In this document: one piece after another, positions 1-9,718 of the stretch
Layout: each line of letters begins with the position of its first letter
Position numbering within the stretch: the first letter of the stretch is position 1
Source of the DNA: Turnera subulata
Lineage: Eukaryota; Streptophyta; Magnoliopsida; Malpighiales; Passifloraceae
Direction: 5' to 3'
Length of the DNA: 64,000 bases
Assembly: GCA_028386065.3 (NCBI GenBank)
Contig: JAKUCV010005542.1
Coordinates: 1-64,000 of the forward strand
Translations under genes and position numbers: made by a program
Notes under the pieces: model-generated
Database searches by the model: none
The model's input: only the letters and a program-made list of their open reading frames with translations
Told to the model about the DNA's origin: nothing

Positions 1-2
1 TG

Positions 3-1382
3 GCTACTCTTTGGTGGAGACGTAGGTACGCGGACATGGAGAGGGGCACCGTCCGTATCGACACTTGGGCTGATTTCAAGAGGGAGATCAAGGCCCAATT
101 TTATCCGCAAAATGTTGAGCTCGAGGCACGGGGTAAGCTTCGGAGGCTCACACATAAAGGGAGCATTCGGGAGTACGTGAAGGAGTTCACGGAAGTCTTG
201 TTGGAGATACCCGATATGCCCGACAAGGAAGCTTTGTTTGCTTTCTTGGATGGCCTGCAGGGGTGGGCTAAGTTGGAGCTTCAAAGCCGAGGGGTGCAAG
301 ACCTCAATGCCGCAATTGCCGCAGCGGAGTCGCTAATTGAATTCAATAAGTTCGAGTTTTCCAAGCCGAAGGGTTCGAAGGATAACTCGGGCAAAAGTGG
401 GGGAGCGACTAGCGATACCGAGGAGGAGTTGCACCATACGAAGGGAGACAAATGGAAGAGCCACAAGCCGAAGTGGGAGAAGCCGAAAGGTGATCGCGGA
501 AAAGAGAAGGCAAGTGGTGAATGGAAGAAATTAGAGTGCTTCCTTTGCAGTGGTCCGCACAAGGCATACGATTGTCCGCAACGCAACAAGCTAGCGGCAC
601 TCGTTCGGGGGAATGAGGAGAAGGGAGAGTGCTCCAACAAGAACGATGCCGAAGAGGAACCAAGGATGGGTTCGCTCTGGTTGCTTGGCGCGGTCAAGGC
701 GAAGACCGAGGAGAAGGTCGAGCATAAGGGGCGCATGTACGTGGTTGCCAAGATTGGTGGGAAGGAGACCGAGGCGCTGATTGACACGGGAGCCACGCAC
801 AACTTCATCCAAAGGTCCGAGGCACAAAGGCTTGGTATTAAGTTTGGGGAGGAGCATGGATGGTTGAAGGCCGTCAACTCCGAAGCCAAGCCAATTCATG
901 GGGTCGCACGCGGGGTCGACGTAGCCATTGGGGAATGGCGCGGGAAGATCGATCTCACGGTTGTCGACATGGATGAGTATCCAATTGTGCTAGGCGTGGA
1001 GTTCGTTGACACGACAAGAGCTATGCCGGTGCCGAGCGCAAATAGCATGATCTTGATGGGTGGAAGCAAGTCATGCACGGTCAGGGTATTGCGCGAGGGG
1101 AAGGCACAAAAGGCGAAGGCGATGAGTGCCATGCGACTTGTCAAGGATGAACCAAGGGACCTACGGGAGCACAATGGGAATGCGATATGGGACGTCGCCA
1201 ATAAAGGAGGTGCGTCACAATGGGGCAAGGCCAAGGTGCAGCAAGCCAAGGGATCGCGGGGGCGACACCAACACAAGGGAGAAGTGGAGGTGACCAAAGG
1301 CTTGATGGGGAGCACCAAGGGAGATGGCCAATCCAACATGCCAACGCGGGTGCGAAGGCGTAGGAGGCGCACAAGAAAATAG
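3..1382 (+). mobile_element. Ty3/gypsy-type gag-protease ORF, 5' partial
   Basis: This is retrotransposon gag and protease. The frame is open upstream of the first ATG (36) to the window edge, so the start lies outside. Counting from that Met, a gag core (about 1-105) is followed by a lysine-rich linker and a CCHC zinc knuckle (C168-x2-C171-x3-H175-x4-C180). A retropepsin-like domain follows, with the active-site motif LIDTGATHNF (Asp250). The frame ends in a basic run of arginines. No reverse transcriptase, RNase H or integrase follows: after the stop there are about 50 bp, then a polypurine tract and an LTR. The element is therefore non-autonomous or internally deleted. The single long frame without breaks suggests recent activity or selection. 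Gag-only elements of the TR-GAG kind are the nearest known analogue; a protease would be an addition to that type. Confidence 0.85.
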
Positions 1383-1433
1383 AGGAAACACGGGGAGCAA
1401 GCACGGGAGCGCAACGAGGGCGTTGCGTCAACA

Positions 1434-1445
1434 AGTGGGGGAGGA
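1434..1445 (+). other. Polypurine tract of the gag-protease element
   Basis: The sequence AGTGGGGGAGGA lies directly against the TGTCACG start of the LTR. This is where the plus-strand primer of an LTR retrotransposon is expected. Confidence 0.7.
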
Positions 1446-2136
1446 TGTCACGCGGTGCACGACAAGGGCTCAAGAATTGCGCGGAAGATTCTAGAGAAGC
1501 CCGGAATGCGCAAGAAGCGTGTGGAGTTCTCTGGAGAATGGCGGAATTCTCTAGATGGTGGTGGTACACACTAGAGAGTTCTATAATATTCTAGAAGGGT
1601 GTGGAATTTTCTAGAAGCTTGGGGAAGACTCTAGAGAATTCTAGAAGTGGGTGGAAGGTCCTAGAAGTTCTGGAAGGGTCTAGAACCTCTTGGAACCTTA
1701 TGGAAGGAATTGGAACCATGGGGAGTGTTCTAGAATATCTAGGTGAGACTAGAGTATTCTAGGCTAGTAATATTAGCCATTGGATCGTGGAACCTTCTAG
1801 AGGCGCGATCCTAGCCATCCATTGAGGAGGTGGATGGGCTATATATAGGAGAGGGGTCTCCTCATTTGGGATGGAGAGTGTTAGTTAGGAATTGGGAAAT
1901 TCCATTGTAAAGAGCAAGGGGCTCACACTTGTAAACACTCTTTGTTGTTAATATACACATTGCTTTCCTCCAATACTTTCCGAGAGTTCTCTTGCTAGCG
2001 TGGTAGCGGGGTTTAGGCTGACTTAGGCTTGAGATTGGGGTTCTTGCCTAAGTGCCGCACGGGCTATTGTTGGGATTTCCAAGTCTCGTGACAATTGGTG
2101 GCGAAGTTTGCATTCCAAAACTCCCGGCCCGTGACA
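1446..2136 (+). repeat. LTR of the gag-protease element
   Basis: The segment of 691 bp starts TGTCACG and ends CCGTGACA, giving inverted TG...CA ends. It follows a polypurine tract, as a 3' LTR should. A TATATATA box lies at 1840-1847. Upstream of it, U3 (about 1484-1760) is filled with TTCTAGAA and GGAA units. Directly after the LTR, TGGTATCCAAAG (2139-2150) resembles the initiator-Met tRNA primer site TGGTATCAGAGC. That would be expected after a 5' LTR, so the LTR may be shared by two recombined copies. No second LTR is visible in the window, so the boundaries rest on the terminal motifs and the polypurine tract. Confidence 0.7.
1484..1760 (+). promoter_or_regulatory. Phased GAA/TTC array, heat-shock-element-like
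   Basis: GAA and TTC triplets recur at 5-bp spacing over much of U3. One perfect three-unit heat-shock element (GAAnnTTCnnGAA) lies at 1604-1616, and a GAAnnTTC pair lies at 1484-1491. Long stretches around 1577-1616, 1624-1670 and 1683-1735 stay in the same 5-bp phase with some degenerate units. Heat-shock factors bind such arrays as trimers. The TATA box is about 80-350 bp downstream. The role is inferred from the motif only. Confidence 0.55.
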
Positions 2137-2216
2137 TCTGGTATCCAAAGTTTCACGCTGATTTATTCGGTTCCGGATCCAATCCGGATAGTTTATCAGT
2201 TGGACCAACCACATAG

Positions 2217-2402
2217 ATAATATCTTAAATATTTTTTTTTTACATCGGAATTACATAAATATTCCAAACTCCAACCCCCAACTCCTCTTTAAATTCAATC
2301 CCACTCATTGAATGAACTCATGACCCCTTGGAACCTAATATGCCACTGCATACAAGTAGTGTTGGCTTAAATATTTTTTTTTTTGAGAAATAATATCTTA
2401 AA
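2217..2402 (-). mobile_element. Short SINE-like retroposon with 13-bp target duplication
   Basis: A 160-bp insert (2230-2389) is flanked by ATAATATCTTAAA at 2217-2229 and 2390-2402. A T-run at its left end is a poly(A) tail on the minus strand. The minus strand carries tRNA-like pieces: a CCAACACTA head and GTCATGAGTTCA in the B-box position, as in tRNA-derived plant SINEs. It lies in the upstream region of the first dioxygenase gene. Confidence 0.5.
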
Positions 2403-2503
2403 AATATCAATTTAGTGCAACATGGACCATTTTGCAGTCAAATTAGACACTTTAGACTTGGACTCCCATCACGAAATCACACATGCTCCACCACAATTAA
2501 GCC

Positions 2504-2510
2504 TATAAAT
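2504..2510 (+). promoter_or_regulatory. TATA box of CCD1-like copy 1
   Basis: TATAAAT lies 99 bp upstream of the ATG at 2609. The spacing is normal for a plant core promoter with a short leader. Confidence 0.55.
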
Positions 2511-2608
2511 ACCCACTGCTAAATGGTTATAAGCAAGCAACTTGTATATATTACCCGAGAGAAACTACAATATAGGTGTAGTATTAGACGAAAGAGCTAG
2601 AGCCAAAG

Positions 2609-5600
2609 ATGGCATCCACATCACAGAGTGGGTTTCGTGTGAATTGCAGTTTAGAGAGGCCTTCCGTCTTGCACAACTCTGATCAGTTCAGAAATTCACT
2701 TTCCATCCCTAATTACAAGGTATACATACATGTAGTAATGATCAGTTTAGTTTACAAGTAATTTGCTTACATATGCTAATTATGTTGTAAGTATCTACGT
2801 TGTTTTAATGTCTACTGCTGAAACTACCACTTAATGATATATATGCAATGGATGATCTCATGAACAGCCATTACTGAAAGAGTTGAAGCAACTTTCCTTG
2901 CAAGTTGACGTTCCCAAAGCTGTCAAGAATGCCTCCACGAAACTTTTGGATGCTTTTGTTGATAACTTTTTTCAGTTTTCCGACCAGCCGATGCTCCCCT
3001 CTCAGGTAACATGTCGACCGGGAACTGAATACAGTTTCCAAACTGCATGGCAACATCATGTATTGGGTATTACTTTTTTTTGACAAATTATATGGTCCCG
3101 TAAACATTTTCTTCTTTAATTTAAGGAAGAAAAATAGAAAAAAAATGATTGCATGATTATTGGTTAAGTTGCTAATTAATGAAAGTACTTGTCTAATTTT
3201 ATTGCAGAGCAATTTTGCGCCAGTTGATGAATTGAAAGAAGCCATCCTCGTCCAGAACATTGAAGGAAAAATTCCGGATGATTTTCCTGAGGGCGTCTAC
3301 ATAAGAAATGGTTTGCTGCCTAACTCTATATTCTTAATTATTACTATTATTGAATCATTCAATACACTCTCTTCTCCTTTTTCTGGGGTTTAAGCACATA
3401 TATTGGCTGCAATTAGGTGTAGGAAGGATATGCAACATATTCTTTTTGTCTAGTGGCCTTAACCTTAGTTGTAAGTACTATGCAGGAGATACTCCTTTTT
3501 ATTTTATGTTATTTTTTCAGCCGCCGGTTGTTTTAAACTGAAAAGAAACAGAATTTATGTAAAGTATTTAAGGCTGGTTTTAAAAATCTTTTTTTGTAAA
3601 GTATTTACGACCACGTAAATTTTATGGGCTAACAATGCAACCTACCTGTACAGGACCGCAGTTGACGCACTGAAATTGCTTAACGAAATTAATAAACTAC
3701 CTGGAATAGACGTCACAAGTTGAATTACTTTTTTGAGAACACACAAGTTGAATTACTTAAATCAACTTTCACATCATAAGTTGTGATGACGACTTCCACT
3801 CCCACGGTTTTGAGTTTTCAGTCTAATACCTCTCAAATATTAACATACTACATAATATATAGATGTATATATTGCATGATTGTTTTGTATTTTCTGATGA
3901 CAATTTGACCCAACTAAATATCAACTTGAATTGATCTTGATTGCCTACCCTAGAAAAGTACAAAATTCGAGTGCCTTAATTTGTTCAAAAGCATTACGAT
4001 TTCTATTCTTGATGTCAGACGGACTTTCCTATTATGAAAACTTCAGAGATGGAATTTCACTACTATTTTCATCATTCATTCAAAGGTTGAGATTGAAGAT
4101 TAGACTGCTAAGTTCATATATGTTTGCTAACTGGGGGAAACGGTCATGAATGTAGGACCAAATCCTTTGTTTGGAGGACTAAAATCAGCAAGTTCTATAT
4201 TCGGGAAGACGGGCCATTCTTGGATAGAAGGGGAAGGAATGCTTCATGGTATCTACTTCAATAAAGTTAGTAAAGAAAGCTATAATGTCTTCTACAAGAA
4301 TAGACATGTTGAGACTGAGACATTGAAGCTAGAAAAGCAAAGAAACAAGCTGTCTTTTCTTCCTGCCATAGAAGGGGACTCGCTTGCCATTTTATCATCA
4401 GCCATGCTAAATCTGGTGGGTTTAATAACTACTACTCTGTCCCATTTATATTATAAACTCTTTTTTAAGGCTATCATCTTTTTCTTTTCTTTTCTTTTTT
4501 AGCGACATCATCCCTTCTTTTTAGAACACATGGCAACCATCATTTCAAATATGTGACGTTAATCTTTTTTGACCTACTAACAAAAGAAAATAATTACTTC
4601 TAATATTCAGTTGTCTATTAAATCAATTCCAAAACGTTACTCAATCACCAATGTAGAAGGTAGAAGATAAGTGCATGATAGCGATACTATCTCCCTACAT
4701 GACAGATGTGGCTATTTCTTTGAAGAAATATCTCTCTTTTTTTTTTTTGTCAAGTGAAGAAATACTTTCTTAATGTTTTGTTAAAACATACATGGGATGA
4801 GATATGCTTACGAGGAAAAGGAAAAGGACTAGGAATGGGATTAGGGGTGAGCATCGATCCCGAACAATCCAAAAATTCCGAATCCCGAATCCAAATAACA
4901 CTAAATTTGAAATTTCAAATAGTCCAAATAAGCATTAAAATTCGGTACGGATGATCCCGAATTACAATTTGGATTTGGACTGGACAGGGATTCTAAAAAT
5001 TTTGGAATCCCGAAATCCCGAAAATTTTTATCAAAACGACATCATTTTATTTACAATTTTGAGGGTATAGTTTTAAAAATTTGCAACTGAATGCTTTTAC
5101 TCTTATTTTTACATTTTATTATTAGTTTATGCTTGTTAAATAATTTTAAGATAAAATTAGAAAATAGATAGTTCAAAAATTTTAAAATTATGTAACTTTT
5201 AGATTATGTAATTTTAGAAAATTTTCCAGATTATATAATTTTGTATGTAGATTAAAGAAAATGTAACATATTCGAGTGATTAGAACTATCCCAAATTATC
5301 TAAATTAAAATTTAGAAATTTAGAATTCTGGATATTGGAATTTGGAATTGGATAGAGATTTTGACAAATTCGGGATCCCGAATTCCATACCGAAAATTAC
5401 ATATTTCAATCCAAATTCTCGAATGCTCATCCCTAAATGAGATTAAGAATGACAATAATTAGGAATTATGTGGTTAGAGGAATACCGACCCTATCACCAC
5501 GACTTAAGACAAACATGTCCACATTAAACCTAGTCCCTATATTTGCTCGATGGGCCCATATCTAGACGGCCTTCTAACTAAAAATGAGCCCACTAAGAAA

Positions 5601-7709
5601 TACGTACACAAGAATCAAGATACTATATATAGCTTCTCTGCATTATTATTATTTTTTTTCTCTTGATCCATTATTTAATAATTTGGTGTGTCTGGATGAT
5701 ATTGTAGTTGAGATTCGGGAAGGTTCACAAACATATTAGCAACACCAACGTTTTTGAGCATTCGGGGAAGTTGTATTCCATTGCTGAAAATCACATGCCC
5801 CAAGAGATTGACATCTTTACACTCGAGACTCTAGGCAACTGGGACATCAACGGAGCCTGGAAACGACCCTTTACTAGCCATCCAAAGGTATTCATCATTT
5901 TCTATTCCTTAACAAAAAGAGGCAGGCAAAGATGCTTTATTTTAATCATTTTCATTATGAACCACTGCTTTAAGTTAGTTCCCTCTCAAACCGTGTTTCT
6001 AATTTGCCTTGTTATTTATCCAGAAAGCTCCAGGGACTGGGGAACTGGTCGTGATGGGGATGGATGCTACAAAACCCTTCATGGAATTCGGAGTAATTTC
6101 AGGTACATATATATACATAGGTATAGCATATTTGTCTTAATTTGGAGCATATCATGCTCAAGCTTTTACACCTTTCCCACGTGTTCATAATTACATAATT
6201 CCAAATTTTCAGCTGATGGAAAGAGATTAGTTCATAAGGTGGACCTCAAGTTCGATAGGTGCACCCTTTGTCATGATATGGGGATCACTGAGAGGTCAGT
6301 TATCACCACGCAGTGCGCCTCCTCCTTAATTTCATAGAATTGATCTTCCCTTTCCTTCCCTGTTGGATACATAGAATTTAATAACTGTTCATGTACACAC
6401 ACACAAAATTAATTAACCTTATCAATTAATATTCTTGTTCAATCCCTTGTTTGACAGGTATAATATTATCATGGATTTTCCATTGACAATAGGATTACAC
6501 CGACTAATTCAAGGAGGCCCGTAAGTACATATATATATTTACGCATGTAAGACAGTATAATTTCTACCAAGCTGCAGCCGGAAGTTCTCTAATTAAATTT
6601 ATTTTTTTTTCACCGTGTCATAATTATGCAGATTAATAAAATTTGACAAGGAAGAATACTCAAGAATTGGTGTTATGCCTCGCTACGGTGACTCTAACTC
6701 AGTCCGTTGGTTTGATGTGGAACCAAACTGCACATTTCATGTTTTCAATTGTTTTGAGGATGGTGATGAGGTAATTAATTAATTAAAACTAGTTAATTCA
6801 AAACTTTCCACAGAAATTAGCTAAAGATCCAATATACAGAAATCCCACCTGTGATACTAATTAATCCATGCGTGAATGTTTCTCTCGTGATGCATGATTT
6901 GCAGGTTGTCGTCCGAGGCTGCAGATCCCTTGAATCTATCATATCAGCAAGTGGAAATTTGGATTTGGACAAGCATGAGTGGGTTTCAGGATGGCTTAGG
7001 CCTAAAGGTTATTCTGGAGGTGATAATAATAAGTTTTCAGCGGACGACGACTCATTGGTATGTCGTTCCTATGAGTGGAGACTAAACATGCAAACCGGTG
7101 ATGTTATTGAGAGATATCTCACCACTGAGGAGTTCCCTATGGAGTTTCCCATGATCCATCCCAACTTTACAGGCCTCAGGAATAAGTATGGCTATACCCA
7201 AATAGTTGACATCAAAGCAAGCACTGTTTCAGGTCAGTAAATTAAAACAGTCATCATCACCCATCTACATTATTGGTTGAATAAAATAAATTAACCTTGA
7301 AGATTTTGTGTGAATATACATGTTTGAGGTTAGTCACAAATGCTCAATTTGATCTTTTTTTCTTTTCAGGCATGCCAAAATTTGGAACTCTAGCAAAGCT
7401 GTACTTTGATGAACCAGCTGATACCAGGGTAAATACCTATGCTGCTTAATAATTACCTTGCTTGCTTTTCTAGTTATCACATGATATATCTGTGTCCTTT
7501 GGTATTAATTGTGTACTTAGTCATATTTTGTATTCTGTGAACTACAGGAAGATAAGCAATTTGAAAGGCTTGTAAAGGTAGAATACCACAAATTTGAAGA
7601 GAATACTTTTTGCACTGGATCTACCTTCGTCCCTAAAGAAGATGGACAAGAAGAAGATGATGGCTGGATCATCACTTTTGTTCACAACGAAGATACCAAC
7701 ACATCCAAA
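2609..7709 (+). pseudogene. CCD1-like carotenoid cleavage dioxygenase, copy 1, last exon missing
   Basis: Member of the RPE65/carotenoid oxygenase family (non-haem iron, oxidative cleavage of carotenoid or apocarotenoid double bonds). Exons: 2609-2719, 2868-3005, 3208-3310, 4156-4415, 5708-5887, 6024-6102, 6213-6294, 6458-6520, 6632-6770, 6905-7232, 7370-7428, 7548-7709. They join in phase for 568 codons without a stop. The first 37 residues resemble a plastid transit peptide. Three iron-ligand His are present: FTSHPK, CHDMGITE and TFHVFN. The thirteenth exon, which in the three sister genes encodes the VPYGFHG segment with the fourth His, was not found in the 2 kb to the next gene. Reading into intron 12 adds only about nine residues before a stop (7737-7739). 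The product should lack iron coordination, so the gene is probably dead or altered despite clean upstream exons. A distal exon or assembly loss cannot be excluded. Confidence 0.75.
4842..5435. mobile_element. hAT-type MITE in intron 4 of CCD1-like copy 1
   Basis: The 594-bp element has terminal inverted repeats starting TAGGGGTGAGCAT on the left and ending ATGCTCATCCCTA on the right. It is flanked by 8-bp duplications differing at one base (AATGGGAT at 4834-4841, AATGAGAT at 5436-5443). The 8-bp target site and TAGGG ends fit hAT. There is no coding capacity. The interior is AT-rich with repeated CCCGAAT-type words near both ends, so the terminal pairing is longer than the clean repeat. Confidence 0.8.
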
Positions 7710-7739
7710 GTGAGTAAAACCTTCTTCTTCTTTTCTTAA

Positions 7740-9718
7740 TACTACTTTCATTGAGAAAAATATTGTTGCAGAAAGATTAATTAAACCACATGTTAGAAAC
7801 AGAAGTCCACATATAGTAGCTGTGATTCTTAAAGAGGTCACTCGGTCATCGGTTTTAATGTAACGGGACGTCTCAAGGTATACCAAAAGTACCTCGAAAG
7901 TACGGACAGGGCAACGTGTCAAAGAGTTGAATTGTTGAAGTATCGATCTATCTTACCGGTACAATCGATCTCGCCAGACATATGGTGTTGATGTGCCCCC
8001 TACATATCTGGCCCTTGTATAGCCAAGGAAATGGTCCTCATTGTATATATAAAAGGACCCAAATTAAAAATTTGCTAAGAATATCAGGTGGATCCAAGTA
8101 ACTAGACCTGTGATTTAGAGGGGAAGCAATGTAAGATTGAGCTTACAAGAAAGTTTTTCCTCATTTTTTTGTCTAGTGGTGGCGTAGTTGTTTAGATCAG
8201 CTGCTTTATGGCGGAGCTAGTTGCACCAACGATGGATCATGGATGCTACTATCGTAAAACAGACACAAATAGTGTGACTGATATCTTGATTTGTTGAAAT
8301 ATTATCTCTTAATTTCATAATTTATAAGAAGATTTGCCGCAATTGTTCTTCTTTAATTTAACAAACTCTTGATTGCTTACTTGATGAACTTGAAGATTGT
8401 GAGATTGGTTAATTATACATTGATCTTTCCAGAACTGCTTGCATTATGTCACATACAGTGCGTGGTAGTGAAATTCTCCCAATCAAAGTAGCCTTCCTAG
8501 TCAGCTTATACTGTTGCAATTGCAAATAAGCTCATTTTTGACCAACCAAACCAATCCAATAGAACTAGCGAACAACATCAAAGATATATCATTTGAAGTT
8601 AATTAGATTTATGATGAAGGGCTACTTTTGGTTGCATCATCTATCGATAAAATAGTTCTCAGAAGCCATATCTGCATTGTGAGTGCATTGTAATATTAAA
8701 TCATCCTAGCTTGTCCTGTCCAACTCAAAGCCTCCGCATTGCACCTGACAACAGATTGGCTTGCTTGTCCCGGTCTGGACATGCATGTTGGAGTTTTCGC
8801 TCAGGAAAATGCTTAATCAATTAAATCAGTAGGGAAATTAACCTGAAACAGAAAATTTGTTAGGCAAAGGACGTACACTAAAGTTAGAATTAAGAAGCTA
8901 TTCTCATCCTTAACAAGAAAGGCACTTGATAGATGCAAATGTCTCCTCTGAAGATTCTAAACAAGCCCGGCCAAAAGCGGAAATGTTCTAGTTTTCTAGT
9001 TTTTATTGTTTTGATCTTTTTGTGCCAAAACAAGAAAGAGCCTAATCAGTTTAGTTGATAGGCACGTTTGTGAGGGGAAGTGGACATCTCACTTAAAAAA
9101 TGTGACATGCTGACACTTTTGGGTTTATATAATGAGTTCGCATAGCTCATATTAGACCCCATTAAAAAAAAAATGATGCAATTCTTGGCCTGGATTAATA
9201 GTAATGATTAACTTTGTTTGGTCAAGCAAAGCATATTCCCAGTTATGTTAGTTCCTGAATACGTCCAGAAACAACAATCCCAACAAAGTTATTAGATTTC
9301 TCGACAGTTAAGTTTAAAACATGTAATTAACGCCTGCAGCGATGGAATCAAGTTAGCTAGAGGTAAAATGGCTTGTTCAAAAGAAAAAGAAAAAAAAAAG
9401 AAAAGAGTTATCGAGTGCTTTTATCTTTTCTTTCTGTTATCACTTCGAAGCTACAAAAGTAGATCATTCCCAGACCTTCAATATAAGAATTGTGCTAAAA
9501 GTCATCAATAAGTAATAAGTACTTTCAAATGAAACACTTTTTACTTTGTATATTTTATGATTCGTTTTATTTACTAATTTTCTTCTACGCTGCCTGCCCG
9601 GGTCCAAATCTGACCCGCATTATTCTTTTCATAATTTATTAATTGCTTGTCTCCTATTTAACCCCTATAAGCTTGCGATACGGCACATAGTAAAGAACCA
9701 AGAAGCGAAAAGACATCG
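7740..9718. other. Intergenic region between CCD1-like copies 1 and 2
   Basis: No coding exon was recognised, and specifically no copy of the missing last exon of copy 1. The stretch at about 7840-8250 is less AT-rich than its surroundings and may be a transposon remnant replacing the lost exon, but no ends were found. The promoter of copy 2 (TATTTAA and CCTATAAG at about 9655-9671) is at the right end. Confidence 0.5.

Noticed and set aside
281..1569. Several long minus-strand frames opposite the gag-protease ORF
   Set aside because: They are antisense shadows of a GC-rich coding frame, with no domain and overlapping alternatives in several phases.
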